In this document: one piece after another, positions 26,601-41,600 of the stretch
Layout of the letters: each line of letters opens with the position of its first letter
Position numbering within the stretch: position 1 is the first letter of the stretch
NCBI RefSeq assembly: GCF_902635505.1
Contig: NC_045430.1
Coordinates: 30,957,564-31,021,563, forward strand
Source of the DNA: Sarcophilus harrisii
Taxonomy: Eukaryota; Chordata; Mammalia; Dasyuromorphia; Dasyuridae
Direction of reading: 5' to 3'
Length of the DNA stretch: 64,000 nt
The notes under the pieces: model-generated
Database searches by the model: none
What the model was told of the DNA's origin: nothing
What the model saw: the letters and a program-made list of their open reading frames with translations, nothing else
Made by a program: the position numbers and the translations under genes

Positions 26601-29600
26601 TTTGATTTCTGTTTAACATTGGTATTGTTAGAAAATTTAAAAATATTCTTAACCTGAACATAATTTGAGGGAGGCAAGTCATAATCCTCTGTACCTGTAT
26701 TGTGTGTCTGAGTGAGGTCATCAAGAGAGCATCTGTAGCCATTTCTACTTTGTCCTATAAATTAAAATTATATTTTAAAAATTATATTAAAATATAAAAT
26801 ACAAAAATACATGTAAAGCAATAAACTTAATGTAAAATTATTGTAAAATAAACTTTTAAGCAATAACAATGACAATAACATTTATTTAGCACTTTAAAAT
26901 TTTACAACAGTTGTCTCTTATACATTTTCTCATAGCATCCTCACAACAATTTTGTGAGAAATGCACTACTCATAATTATTTTACAAATGAGAAAATAGTG
27001 TATAAGAGAGACTAGGTGATTTGTACAGAATGATACATCTTAGGCTAAGTCCAGAATCTTAGGCTAAGAGCCTAAGAATATATTCAAACTTAGATTTTTC
27101 TTGATGATTCACTATGCCACATACCTAGCTAAAAGCTGATTTAGCAATCTTATGAAAATTATCACAAATTCTCACATCTCTTACAGATAGTAAATAATCT
27201 TCATTTTATTTGTGGGGAGAAAATGAAAGAAAAGCTAGCATCCTAATTACTTTTCTGGTATTCACAATGGAAGCATTTCACAAGAAAACTTTCTAAAAGT
27301 ATCCATTTTCTGATTAAAAACTTCTATGCTTCATATTGTAGAAGAAGGGTCATATCTGTTCATGTTAAATTGTGTTATTTTCTACATTAATGTACAGGTT
27401 TAGCAGTTTTTACATTACCTTATTTTTTTCATTTAGTACATTTTTTGCAAGCCTAAAAGACAAAAAAATTATTTCAGTGTTAACATAAATAAAAATATGG
27501 AAGTATATTAGCAATGTAATTATTTCATTAATACACATTTATTCAAAATCATATGCTTTTTCATGATTCTCGTCAATAACATAAGACAATATTACAGTAT
27601 TTAATTTCAGTCACATACTAAAATGCTTATCTTTGCCACTTGAAAAGTTAAAATAAAAAAAATTCTGAATTAACATCTGAATTTTTCCCATTAAGGAATA
27701 ACTTAAGAGATCATGTTCAAAATAAATGTCAATGAAAACATAACTTGTGATACCAATTATTTATTTTTTCAACTGTTCAAACTGCTTGTTATTAAGATTC
27801 TAAAAGAATAAGAATTTGAGAATAATACTATTACGACTGTTAGAATAAAGGTCTAATAAGCTCCAACAGGTCAGGTACTATCTTACTCACTTTTTAATTT
27901 TTTCCTAAAGCCTAGCATAAGACTTTTCACATTGCATGTGACTAATGCATTTTAAGCAAGTTTATCAGAACATTAGATGGATTCCTTGTGAAAGAAAGCA
28001 TGTGGAAATAACTGACAGAATGACACAGCCATGTTATCCCCCTCTAGAGAAAGTACTCCGGCTGATAAGAGGAGTACATATCCTCTGAAGTAGTGAAGTA
28101 TGAAACTTCAATGTTATTAAACAGAATAACAAATTTCAGAGACAGAAATCCATGAAACAATACTCTTTCTAGGTATTTAAAAAAAGAACAAACTATGTCC
28201 TACAAATGAACAGGGAGAAAAAGGAGTTTGAAATAAGAAAAGTATGGTGAAGTATAAGTAAAAAAAATGGGTTCTCTCTCACTTCTCAGGGGCTTAGTCA
28301 ACAATTTTATTAATAGCAATGGCAAGTTAAATGGAGTATGTTGTTACCCAGCCATATCCCCCATTTTTTTCTCCATATCTACTGTCAAATGGTTCCAGAA
28401 GTCTAGAAGTATGATCTATTTCAGTAAAGACTACTGTAATGAAGGCAATCCTTAGCAGAATACACTGATGCATGCTGCATAATATATTTATTGAGTTTAA
28501 AGTGATATTTCATGTTTCTATAGCAATTTACAAAGAACTTTCTTTACAACAGTCAGCTGCTAATTACCCAAGTATCATCACCCCCCATTTTACAAATGTA
28601 AAATGTCTTAGGTATCATTGCTGATATTGGCCTTGGGATGCAGTGCAAAGTGGGCTGAATCTGGATTTCATAACTTGCTTCTTCCTCTTTTCACTGGTTT
28701 GACTGTGAATAAACTGCTTATCTCCTCATCTTTAAAATCAGGAGGCTGGACTACATGACACCTACAGTGCCTTTCAGTTCTCAATCCATGCTGGAGCAGG
28801 AAGAAACTAGAAACTTAATCTTCTGACTACAAGACTGGGATTATTACTAATGCTTAGGTATGTATGGTGAAAACTACTTTTCTTAGACCAATGTCAATCC
28901 TGCTGTATCCTGTCACCACAAAGAATAAACTGGAGTGTATTATCACCGGGACTGGTTTGTTATGCCTGAGAAAAGGAGAATTTCAACTATCAAACAGTGA
29001 CAAGAAATGTGGTATGCATATAAAAGGGGAGTCTGGGTTCCCTAGCATTACCAATAATAGCTAGCTCTCCTGGCACTCTTGCAATGCATACGTCTCATAC
29101 TACCAGATTACTTCAAAGAACACTCAACTGACAGAACAAAGAAAATCAGGAAAATAGTCTTCTAAATGAGAAAAAACACACATTGCTCATGTTTTTCTGT
29201 GATCTAGTCCAGTATTAGATTACCTTAATTCATCAGAATCTGTCTCATTTAAGGTGCTGTCATCACAACTATCGAGTAGGCTGCTAGAAGAATTCACTTT
29301 TTCACAAGTTGTACTACTAGAATCCTCGGAAATCCATTTCTCATCTTCAGGCTTTTTAAAATTTTCCCTATGCATGGCAACATCATTGCAAGAAAAAAAA
29401 TCCATGAGGGGATTTAAAAATTATTTTTTATTGACAACTTTAAAGAAAATATGGGGGAAATGTATTTTTCTTTCTCTTTTAATATACATTTTACTTCCAG
29501 ACCATGCTTCCTTAACTAAGATGAAGATCATATTATTCCCCAGATCATAAACTTTTAATGATCCCCATCTATTGTTAGTGCATTAAACTGCACTGTCTGC

Positions 29601-32600
29601 CGGTGAAGCTTTTTCATATTCAGGCTTATCCAACAAAGGTTCTCACACTCCTTAGAATACAAGATCCTTTCCATTCAGATCTGTGATTTCTCTAGTCTAG
29701 GAAGAGATTCTGCTTTTTTCTTACCCAACCTTTTCTTCACCTACAATGGTTCCCATTTCCTGCCTATATTTGGGCTAAAAAACATCATCCATATAAAAGC
29801 AGGTTGTTGTGATTAAATAATTTGTGTGGAAAATATCAGGGAGTTATCAAGGCAGGCTTGATATGTAACAATAATACCAAAAGAGAGGTTTAATTAAGAT
29901 GATTAATTAATATGATGGAATTCTAAGAATTCATAGAATCTAGGAGGGAGGTAGGTAATAGTTTCCTTATACTATGCCCTGATTAGAACATGTTTGAAGA
30001 ACATGTTTATTCCTGGGAGATATATTTTAGGAAAGACATTTAGCACTCAGAATAATTCCAGAGGAGAGAAATCAGGAAGGCGAAGTATAAAGACCTTGTG
30101 AAATAAGGAAGTCCTTGTCAAATAAGGAGCAACTGATGAGGTCTACTGCAGGTGTTTACCATAAAGAGGAGAAGATAAAAAATTGGGATGATAGGAAGTG
30201 ATATATGTGTTCAAATAGATAATAGACTATGATGTTTAATTTACCCTCCAAAGGATAGGAATAGCCACAGTAAAACACATTTGGGATCAATGTATGAAAA
30301 ACAGAAAAGGAAAAATAACCAACTTCCAAACAATTAAAGGCATGGATTGTGGTAGGAATTAACATAGTATGTGAGTGTGTGTGTGTGTGTGTGTGTGTGA
30401 GGAGGAGTGGGAGAAAAAGACAAAAATTGTGCATGATTATTAAAATAGCGAGCAATTAACAACCACAAATGCAGGAAGATTGTTCTTTGATTTAGCTTGA
30501 ATGGACCTCAGAAACCTACTTGTTGCTTTGTTCATGTAACTTTAAGATAATTTCCCCTTCCCACTGAGAAGTTATCAAAGAAGGAATTTAGTGGGAAGAA
30601 ATAAATTTTGAAATCATTCTTGTTATCAATTTATCCCATCTCATAATTTTACTCACAGATTTCACAAAATTAATATTAATATTAATAGAATATTCTATGG
30701 CAACTTACCCTATTTTGATTTCCTTTTCTTCAAACTTTTCCAAAGAATAGGAATTTCTCCGGTGCTTTTGCATTAATTTCTCTCTCCAATTGCTAAAAAT
30801 ATACCCCAAAGAGTTATTTTTACCCAATGGCAAGAAAAGTTTTTAAAAACCAAAATATTCACAGCAAAGATCTTTTGTAGTAGCAAATAACTGTGAATTG
30901 AATAGGTGCTCATTGACTAATGAATGGCTAAACAAATTGTAGTTTGTGGATGTAATGGAACACCATTGTGTATGTTTAGAAATATTAAATAGGAGGATGA
31001 GAATATTTATACAAATTAATGCAAAATGAAATCAGTGTAACCAGGACAACAATATAAATTCTAACTGCAATAATGTAATTTATTGAGAATGAAATAACTG
31101 TAACTGAATACTATGAAATTATAATGTCTAAGAGAGGGTATATTTATGCAGAGTGGAAGACTATTAATATGGAACACTGCATGTAATATTGATGTGTGAT
31201 TAGGAATGTTTCACTAGAAGGGTGGGCAGAGATATCTTGGGAAATGAGGCTGATAAAAAAGTATAAGATGACAAGAAGCTTTCAGTTATCCATGGCTTTA
31301 CTATCACAAATAAATCTAATATGGTTACTCCCCACTACTCAAAGGAACAGTAGATAGTTTTCTGTCTGTTTGCCACTGAGGTCACAATGTATGAGTTCTG
31401 GCATTGAGGCAGGAAAAGATGCCTTTTTCAGTGTCTCTCAAATAGGTTATATATGGTTGAAATTATTTTAGGATAAGTTTTTTCAGGCTGTTAAATTATT
31501 TTAATAAAAGTAAATCCAGGCTTGCGCTTTTTTTTTTTTTTTTTTTAAAAACATCCTCTACTTTCTCAATGTTAAGCCAGAACACTTCCACATTACAACT
31601 CTCATGAGTTGGAACTTTAGAGGTCTTTCTAGTAAGTACAGTCATAATGTGAATCGGGAACCCTCTTTACCATATTCCTGTGTCTCATCTTTCACCTTAT
31701 GGTCCTCTTAAGACATTTTTAGGTGGGGCAGCAGGTAGCAGTTATATGCTTTTTGTTCTTCTTCAGCCTGTCCAGTAGCCACATGAGCACTAGAAGGTCT
31801 TATAAAACAAGAGCTGCATGAACACTTCTCTCTACATTTCTTTCAATTCCCCTTTTTTTCTGCCATCCTGAAAGGACATTATTAGCCTTTTGCTCCTCAG
31901 GCCCATCTTATATAGCAATAGGTTGGCAATTATCCTTTTAATGATTTGCATGTCTCCAATTATAAGTGTGAGTTTCTCAAGAATCTAGATTGTCTGACTT
32001 TCCTCAGTGCTTGGCCATGATAAGCACTTAAATTGATTCATTCTTGAATATTTCTACTGATGGGAAGCTTTCTAATGACTAAGAAAACTCATTTAACTTT
32101 TGGAATAGCTGTAAGCCTATTTTCATATCTCAGCACTTATTATTTATACATTTGCAAACTTTTGCAAACTATCTTGCTTTGCTCCTTGCCATCCATATCT
32201 TATATTATATGCTAATCTTTTGGATCTCATTAAAGGCTACCTACCTTCTTTCAATAAACACTAATGTTTCTTCCAAAATAAAACTGTTACAAAATAAAAG
32301 AATATACTTACAGGAATAGAATAATATACATTCATGGGACTTTATAATTTCTTTCTTGGCAAAAAACAAGTGGATGCAGAGTGAATCTGGATCTATATTT
32401 TTTAGAGTAAACTGAACATACCATGAATGTTAAGTTTTGATAATAATACTCCAGTTAATTATTTTGACAAACTTACCCATTTAAAATATGGTGCATAGGT
32501 GATAATTTTTCCTCGGAAGAAATACTCATTAATGGTATTTCTTCCCCAGGAATTTTATTTTCCTCATCTTTACCATGCTCCACTGAAAATTGCTCATTAG

Positions 32601-35600
32601 CTTTGACAGCTCTTCTGTTTTCAGTTTTCTCACCATCTTGTCTCTCCAGTGTTTCCGTTTTATTCTGTTGATGCTTTTGCCTTTTCTCTTCCAACTAAAA
32701 GGAAAACTTAATATTATTGTCTATTTCTGCGTTCATCTGTGTGTAAATGTATGTGAGTATATATGTGTATGTCTGCATGTCTGCATTATATATTGTATAT
32801 TTGTGTGTATATATACATAATACGTACATATACACTTTTATACATATATATTTATGTTTACTTAGGTACAAGTACTAGACTTGTGCTTTAACTAGTACAA
32901 AGAGCTACCTGAAGAAAAAATTCCCTCTACCAATGTCTAGAATACTAGGATGTTAAATGACTTGCCTATATATACTAGAGGTAGGACCTGAACTGCTGTC
33001 AAATATGATATGCTGCCTTTCATTTTTCTACTTTTATTTTGAAACACACATTCTAAATACATATTGTCCTCATTTTTAAAATTTTGGATACAAAAATGGT
33101 CACAGTTTTATAAATTTTGTTTGAAAGCAAGAACAACTGACTAAAATTTCAAAATGATAGCTCAGTTGCTATCTCATTTTGTTTTCTCATTCTATTTTCA
33201 TGCTCTCTCATTTCTTGCCTTGAACGTGAAGACAATATCTGACTTATTTTTGGCCTTTTCCACCAGTGATCAGATAGACCAAGACCAACGCCATTATATA
33301 ATAGCTGTTTCCCATCCCATTTCTCATTTCTTATTCCTTACTGTCAAGTTCAAAAAAAAAAAAAAAGAAAAAAGAAAAAAAAAACTTGAAGGGAGTCACT
33401 GAAATGACTAACAACATGGGAAATGAGTAGTATGAGATTCAGGTACTATGCCTGCTACATTATAGAAAATCAGTGCACGTTCACAGAAGCACTATCTTTT
33501 TGGCAAAAAATTAGGAAACAATAACTTAGTCTAATGCTATCCTTCTGTAGGTGAGGAAGCTGAAGCACAGATACATTAAGTAACTTGGTCAAAATTATAC
33601 TAATAAGCTTGTAGCAGAATCCAGCACACTGGGTGGAAGTCTCCACATTTGATTCAGAAAGAAGTTGCATTATTTAGTAATTGTGTGTATTTACTAAATA
33701 ATACACACACATATACATATGAATATGGGTTATACCACTTTATATCAATAGTAATGAAGAGAAAATGAGATAAATTTGTAATTTGAGAGTTATACAAATA
33801 TTACTCTCATTATTTTTGGACAGGACCTGTTAAGTTCATCAGTGTGAGTAACTCCAAGTGAGTTTCCATAAAATCAGAGCAGTTCCTGCTTCTAGTATCA
33901 GTTGCTAGGTAAGATCGACTTGCACAAGGTAATAATATAGCTTCCCTGAGCTTAATGCATAAAGGAGTTTGACTCAATGACTATCGAAGCTCCTTCCAAA
34001 AAATAAAATTCAGTTAATGAACTGTACTAGTTTGATAGTATCTAAAGCCAGTCAGTTGTGTAAACATATCACACATCAGTGTTTTGCTACTGTTTTTCCA
34101 ATTTTTCTCCCATTTTACAATATTTCTAAATGCTAAAATGAGAGATATCTATAGCAAAGGGAAAAGCATATTTTGAAAAAAAAAAAACTAAATGCAAGAA
34201 GAGCAGCACTGAACTTGAAGTTAAAAGATCTAGGTTTAAGGACCAAGTTGGTAATATCTTACTTGTGGAATAGAGAAATGCTATATGAATTAGCCCTTTT
34301 GAAAACTGATATTAAGTGATTAATTTGAAAAACTTTCATTTTCTTTTGAAATGCAAAACAAATGATTTTAGTAAATAAAATCAGTATAGATGAGCTAGCA
34401 GATCACCTTAAGAATGAGTTTAATCAGATAAATTTGTAACAAATGCAGTTAAGCTACTTATGTTTTTAATATTTTAAGCTACAACACCTTACATTTGGCT
34501 AAGAAAATGAAAATGTCCATAGAAAGCAAAATTCTTTCAAATGTCAAATATAAGAATTTGCATGAAAGATAAATTGAGTTCATTACATTTCTTTTAGGTC
34601 CGTGTAATGATTATCTTTAGGCTTATCCTTGTTCTTTTGGCTACCTAGTCTAATATCCCAATGTGCATGTCTAATTTAGAAAATTTCTTGTTTATATACC
34701 AAATAATTTGGAAATTGATGGAGTAATTTAGATCATCAAAATAAAAACTGATGAAAAAGGCTTTCTGGATATTTCCCTTAATTTAACTTTCAATATATAT
34801 TGTACAAATAGCAAGCATTTGAAAATAGAACATAGCATTTTCATAATATGAAAAATCAATTGCATTGGAGGATTGATGAAGAGGAAAAATAAATAGAATG
34901 TAAAAGTGCCAGGAGGTGAATCTACCTTTTCTTGTGGTTGGATTTTTTCTTTCTCCAAAGTCAGGGACTCTGCTTGCAACATTCCTAACTCATTTGTCAG
35001 TCTTTGTTCATCTTGCTCTAATTCTTTATGCAGGTGCATTTTTGAGATTTTGTCCCCATGTGGAAGGGGATGGCTCCCATGTCTTACCTCATTTGGTGAG
35101 TTAGTAGCATTGTGATGACTGTTCTGGAATGAGGTTTCTATATGCTTTGTTTTCTCCTTATGTTTTCTCGAAGTAATTAGTTCAGGCATTTTTTCTTGGT
35201 TGTTTGATGCGACACCAAAATAACTTCCTGGATCACTTGATTGGAGCAAATCTGAATCCGATTCTAAACTTGTGATATTTTTGTGCTGACTAAATGTCAT
35301 TTCAATACCAAATGAGCTATCTTCGTTTCTTTCATTTATGCCTGATTTTGAGTTATTTTTTTTTATATTTTTTGCAACATAAGCAATTTTCTCTTCATTT
35401 ATACTGCAAGTATGTTCAGTTTTTGGCTTATTCTTAGACTGTGGGGTGCTCTTTTTTGAGCACATATGGGAAGAGAATTGTAAAACATTTTTTGGGAAGT
35501 TGATCTTTAAATTCTGTAAAAAGATATTTTCCAGACTATCTTCCCTTTTTCCAGGAAATGACTTAAGATCTCCTACATTGAGAAAATTATCTTTTTCTTT

Positions 35601-38600
35601 TTCCACAGAATCACTTAAGTGACTTGCCAAAGAAGATGATGCTTCTGGTAATTCTGATGGTCCTCTCAATTTCAATTCTTGTTTCAAGTCTAAAGTAATA
35701 TTTAAATGAAAATTTATTTTATTTAGAATTACTTTTCTTCTATGAATGAAATCCTCCCCCCTTCCTCCCCATTAACAGTAATGGTAGTTGTAACATATAT
35801 CATTTTCTCTATTGTAATCTATTTTGAGATAAGACATAAAATGTAAAAAAAAAAAATCTATCTTACTAATTATGTTTTTAGCTGATTATTTTGCAATTTC
35901 AAACTATTGCTAAATTTTAAGTTTCTTATGAGATACTCATATCCCAAGAGCAAAGTAGAGGAAGTTGTAAAGATTGATTTATATACTTGATCTAGCTGAA
36001 ACTGTTACCACTGAACTATTTAGTATAGGATGTCCATGATCAATTTCTTAGTTAGCCTACCAGGAAGCAACAAATTGGGTCAATAACCAAAGACCATGAG
36101 GCAGGGATTACTATTCTTAATACAGTTTTGGGAAGTAAAAGAGAAAAAAATGAAGTTGGAGAGGTGAGAAAAACAATGCGATAGCTTAGAGAATGGATAG
36201 CATCATGGGGGATGAGGACAATATGGCCGCCTGGAAATTGGGAATGAGGAATTAAAGCTCCTTTCTTCCCTTTTGTGACTAAGAAAAGTTAATTGTTTGA
36301 GTTCATCTCCAAGTTTAGAGAGTCTACCAGACTTCTTTGGATAAAAAGCTAGATATCCTTGAAGGATGGATTGGTGGTATGAAGATCCAAGACCACACAT
36401 ACATCCTTCAAGAGTAACAGATTTCTTTACACAAGAATAGACATGTAATTAACAAAATAAATTTAAGTCATTATAAAACAGATGAATTTTTGAAATAAGT
36501 TGAGGGACAAAAAATCATGAGTTATGAATAGATAGGAAATAGATTTTAAATCAATTTTAAAGAAGACAGAATCAATCTGATTATTTCAAAACAAAGAGAG
36601 AACAAAATATAAAATCTTAATAGTGAAATCACTGGCCAGGACTGTCTCAAAGAAATAGGGAAATAAGATAAATGAGATCTGATTCCCTCAGTAATTCTAT
36701 AAGCTACTCTGATTAAATCAGGGAAACATGTAACCAAGATACATGGATAATACTCCACAAGTTAATTTACAATTCACTTTAAAAATTAGTTATCTGAGAG
36801 TTAGATAGAATAGGAAAACATAGAGAGAAATTCAGTGGTGAAATGATTAAAAGAACTTCTAAAGAATTGCAAACAAAACCTACATAAACATTTAAACTTG
36901 AACATGATGCAATTATTGAATTATGAATTTTCTAATGATAGAAAAAAATAACATTCCTTGGTATGGTAATTGCATCCCATTCAAATCAATGTCATGGAAA
37001 CAAATTAACTGGGAAGCGTCATCTAAGCAGGTAATTTAATACATGGGAAAAGTTAAATTGATTCCATTTAGCTTTGTGGAGGTTAGCTTATAAATAATTG
37101 AAATTAACAGAAAGAAAGAAAAATCATTCATATATGGATTTTATAGGTGAATATTAAAACCTAAAGGATTTAGGATTTGAAACACTAAAAACAAAGAGAA
37201 GTAAGAAATTACATTTAATTATACTGAAGATAATGTTACACAAATTAGAGGAAGAAATCAAAACATCTGTTAAAAAGACATCTCCCAGTTTCTAGGCTGC
37301 AGAAAGCATTAACCACAGGGCAGCGAATTTCATTATCACATGATTTTACCATTTATTTTGTTTACCCCTCCTATTAAGGTTTGAAATGTAACATTTAAAT
37401 AACATTTAGAGAAAATTCATAATATTAATCCTACCTTTCTTTACTTCTTTCTGTTTCTCTTTGTCTAGAAATGGTTCACACTGCTTCTGGGAGATTGGTT
37501 TTTCTAAATGATCTCCCTCCTTAGAGTCAATGACAGGCTCACTTCCAGCTGCAGCTACTTCATCTTCTTGGGATGGCATATTTCCAGATTTTGGAGATGG
37601 TGACTGATTTTGACTCAGTGGCAGTGATTTGCCAGGAGAATCACTTTGCAAATTCATATCCTTGGAACACTCCTTCTGGGGGACAGGTTTTTCTAATTGA
37701 ACTCCAATCTTATAGTCAATGATAGGCTCAATTCCAACTACAGCTTCACCACCTTTGGATGGAATCTTTCCAAATCTTGTGGATGCTAATTGATTTTGAC
37801 TCACTGATTTGCCAGGATAATCATTTTGCAACTTCATATCCTTGGAATACATCTTCTGGGGGACTGGTTTTATTAACTGAACTCCGACTTTATAGTCAAT
37901 GACAGACCCGATTCCAACTACAGGTTCACCTATTAGGGTTGGAATCTTTTCAGATTTTTTGGATGGTAATTGATTTTGACTCCGTGGCAGTGATTTGCCA
38001 GGAAAATCATTTTGCAACTTCATATCCTTGGAACACTCCTTCTGGGGATTGGTTTTCTAATTGAATTCCAACTTTATAGTCAATGACAGGCCCAATTCCA
38101 ACTACAGGTTCACCTGTTATGGCTGGAATCTTTTCAGATTTTTTGGATGGTAATTGATTTTGACTCCGTGGCAGTGATTTGCCAGGAAAATCATTTTGCA
38201 ACTTCATATCCTTGGAACACTCGTTCTGGGGGATTGGTTTTTCTAATTGAATTCCAACTTTATAGTCAATGACAGGCCCAATTCCAACTACAGGTTCACC
38301 TGTTATGGCTGGAATCTTTTCAGATTTTTTGGATGGTAATTGATTTTGACTCCGTGGCAGTGATTTGCCAGGAAAATCATTTTGCAACTTCATATCATAT
38401 CCTTGGAACACTCTTTGGGGATTGGTTTTCTAATTGAATTCCAACTTTATAGTCAATGACAGGCCCATTCAACTACTAGGTTCACCTATTATGGTGGAAT
38501 CTTTTCAGATTTTTGGATGGTAATTGATTTTGACTCCGTGGCAGTGATTTGCCAGGAAAATCATTTGCAACTTCATATCCTTGGAACACTCTTCTGGGGA

Positions 38601-41600
38601 TTGGTTTTCTAATTGAATCCGACTTTATAGTCAATGACAGGCCCGATTCCAACTACAGGTTCACCTATTAGGTTGCAATCTTTTCAGATTTTTTGGATGG
38701 TAATTGATTTTGACTCCGTGGCAGTGATTTGCCAGGAAAATCATTTGCAACTTCATATCCTTGGAACACTCGTTCTGGGGATTGGTTTTCTAATTGAATT
38801 CCAACTTTATAGTCAATGACAGGCCCAATTCCAACTACAGGTTCACCTGTTATGGCTGGAATCTTTTCAGATTTTTTGGATGGTAATTGATTTTGACTCA
38901 GTGGCAGTGATTTGCCAGGAAAATCATTTTGCAACTTCATATCCTTGGATCACTCCTTCTGGGGGACTGGTTTTTCTAATTGAACTCCAACTTTATAGTC
39001 AATGACAGACCCCATTCCAACTACAGGTTCACCTGTTATGGTTGGAATCTTTTCAAATTTTTTGGATGGTAATTGATTTTGACTCCGTGGCAGTGATTTG
39101 CCAGGAAAATCACTTTGCAACTTCATATCGATGGAACTTTTGTGACTTTCCTTTATCTGAAAAGTACTTGTAGAATCCCATTTCAAAGTATCTGAAAAGT
39201 AAATATTTGAGTTAAATAGTACATCAGATTTATCCACCTGACATATTACTTATTTCTTTCCTAAATTGACATTCAAATCACTACCTGTACTTGTGATTTT
39301 ATTTTGGTTATTGTATTTTATCTTTCAGGTAACATGATGAAAAACCCATGAACAACTCTTTGCCTTCAGTATTCAGCCTATCTTCTTTTTTCTTGGATCA
39401 TAAGCTCTAACTTTCTTACCAAATTCTATCTCCATGTGTGCTTCCAAGGAGGGCATTAATAAAATAGGGAAAGATTTTTTGAAAACACCTATTAAACTTA
39501 AAATAGATATATATTTGACTCTTCAAATTATTAATTAATAGAATATCACGCTATGATTTTTTAACCTGTGATTTATTTACAGCAAACTCTCAGTGGAGGA
39601 AAACATTGGCTAGTATCTTCTTTGCAACTAACATTCTTCAAGTTCTCTAAAGTCAGTAAACCTTTGAGGTTTAGTGACTTGCCCAAGATCACACAGTTAG
39701 TATGAATCAGAGATGAGATATGAAATCATGTCTTTTTTGATTTGAGGCCAGCTATCTATTATGTTGAAATATGTTCTACAGAAAATGATTACAATTAGCA
39801 TCCCTTTAGTGAATATATTTTTTAAAGAACTGCCATTTTTTCTAAGCATGGAACATTATTTTTTCAAGTATACTTTGAGTATAACTTTTTTTCTCAGAAT
39901 AATCTAACTTCTTGAAGATTAATTCTTAAACTTTTAGTCTGCATCAGAAATTTAGCAAAAAATAATACATAAGTTTAAGTATTCTCTTTTAAAATATGGT
40001 ATGAATACATATATACCAGTTTTAAAAATGTGAGAAAAAGACAATGATGTATGAAAGCAATAAACATACCAGAATATGCAGTAAACATTTAATGTTAAAG
40101 GTTCTTCCATATTTTTTTTTAATCATGGCATTCCCAGTTATTATCAAATATTTCATCCCTTTTCCCCTAATTATGCGAGTCATTTAGTCACTCTGAAAAC
40201 CCTTTTTTCTGGCTTTGGGCTTAATATTCTACTTTTTACTACAATTACTACAAGTAATTTTACTACAAGGTTATCAATGGTATTTAATTGCTAAATAACC
40301 TAGATTTTTGCCTCAGTCTTCATCTTTCTCGATCTTATACAGCCTCAGATCTTAGCTCGCTATGAAAATCTTTTCGATAGTCTTTGTTGCTAATCTCACC
40401 CTATTCTCAGGATTTCATGGGAATTATTCAGAATAGATCATACCTTACTATCTTCACATTTTGACAGGGTAACTATCCTGATTGAACAAGGGATTATTGT
40501 TATTAAAGTATACCTAAATCTCAGCAAAGTACTTGACAATTCTCTCATGTTATCTTTGTGGACAAAATGTGGACAGAAGCACAAACACAAAATAATGAAT
40601 AGGTATGGATATATAAATAAATGTCAGAATTTGTTATATTTCTTTTGCAAGAATATTTTAAATATCAGTCCATATAACTGCCACAAAAAGTAGTGCAGGT
40701 TTAATATTTCATTAAAAGTACAGGGGAAACTGGATGTTGAACTCTGCTTTTATCAAACAATATGTGAATTTTGTGGTTAGGTTTGAACACCACATTTTAG
40801 AACTGGCATCTGGACCTTTTCATTTAAAATGATGTCAGAATTCATCGTTCTTTTTGTTCCCCTTGTCTATCTTTTGAGTGATCAGTCCTTTCATATTCCT
40901 ATTCTTTGTTAAAAACAGGCACTCCACAATATTTGGTATTCCCAAATATACCTTTCTGTTTTCATGACCTCATGAACTTTTAACTGGAATTTTGCAATAA
41001 ACTACTATGTGGAGTTCTTATCTCTGATTCTACCTTCTTTGGTCTATTTTATACAAAGCTGTCAAGTAATCTTCTTAAGGAGGCTGTTCTCTTGCCTTCT
41101 GTGGTATTGTATTTCTTTAATTCAGGAGGAATCACATCTGAAATCTCCCCTCCACAACCATTAATTAACCTCTTAAGCTCTCCCCTGAATTTCTCAGAGC
41201 ACTGTTATCACTTTTTCTTGCCTTCTTTGCTGCTGATCTTGTAACATACTTATCTGTTTTTATGTTGTATCCCTTCACAAACAGCAAATTCCTTGAGGCT
41301 AAAAACTGCTTTATTTTTTGCCTCCTAGAGTTAAAAAGGAGATACTTGATATGTATATGAAATATACATATTGGTTCATGTATAATACCTTGAATTGAGA
41401 GGACACATGCAGAACTGGATTCATATGCCTTCATGCAATAAAGAAAAGAACCTGAATGTATAAAAATGCAACTTGAAATAAGGTGTTCAAAATGCTAAAT
41501 TAAAGAAAAATAGAGGATAGCGATGTATTCTCTATTAGGTATAGTGTTTGAAAAATTCAATTATTGTCATACTTGTCAGGAAGGGTAAAAAAAGAAAAAA

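Noticed and set aside
30156-30455. 99-codon minus-strand frame with a hydrophobic start
   Set aside because: It includes the translated (GT)n microsatellite as HTHTHT; no splice sites fit and no family match.
34728-34925. Continuation of the large exon's open frame beyond 34926
   Set aside because: A good donor (AAAAG|GTAGAT) sits at 34926 in the phase needed for exon 32694; the tail beyond is hydrophobic and unlike the rest.
37480-39130. Regular array that could pass for a CRISPR or satellite
   Set aside because: Units are 180-186 bp with no spacer structure, conserved as protein and enclosed by a splice acceptor and donor; it is a coding minisatellite.
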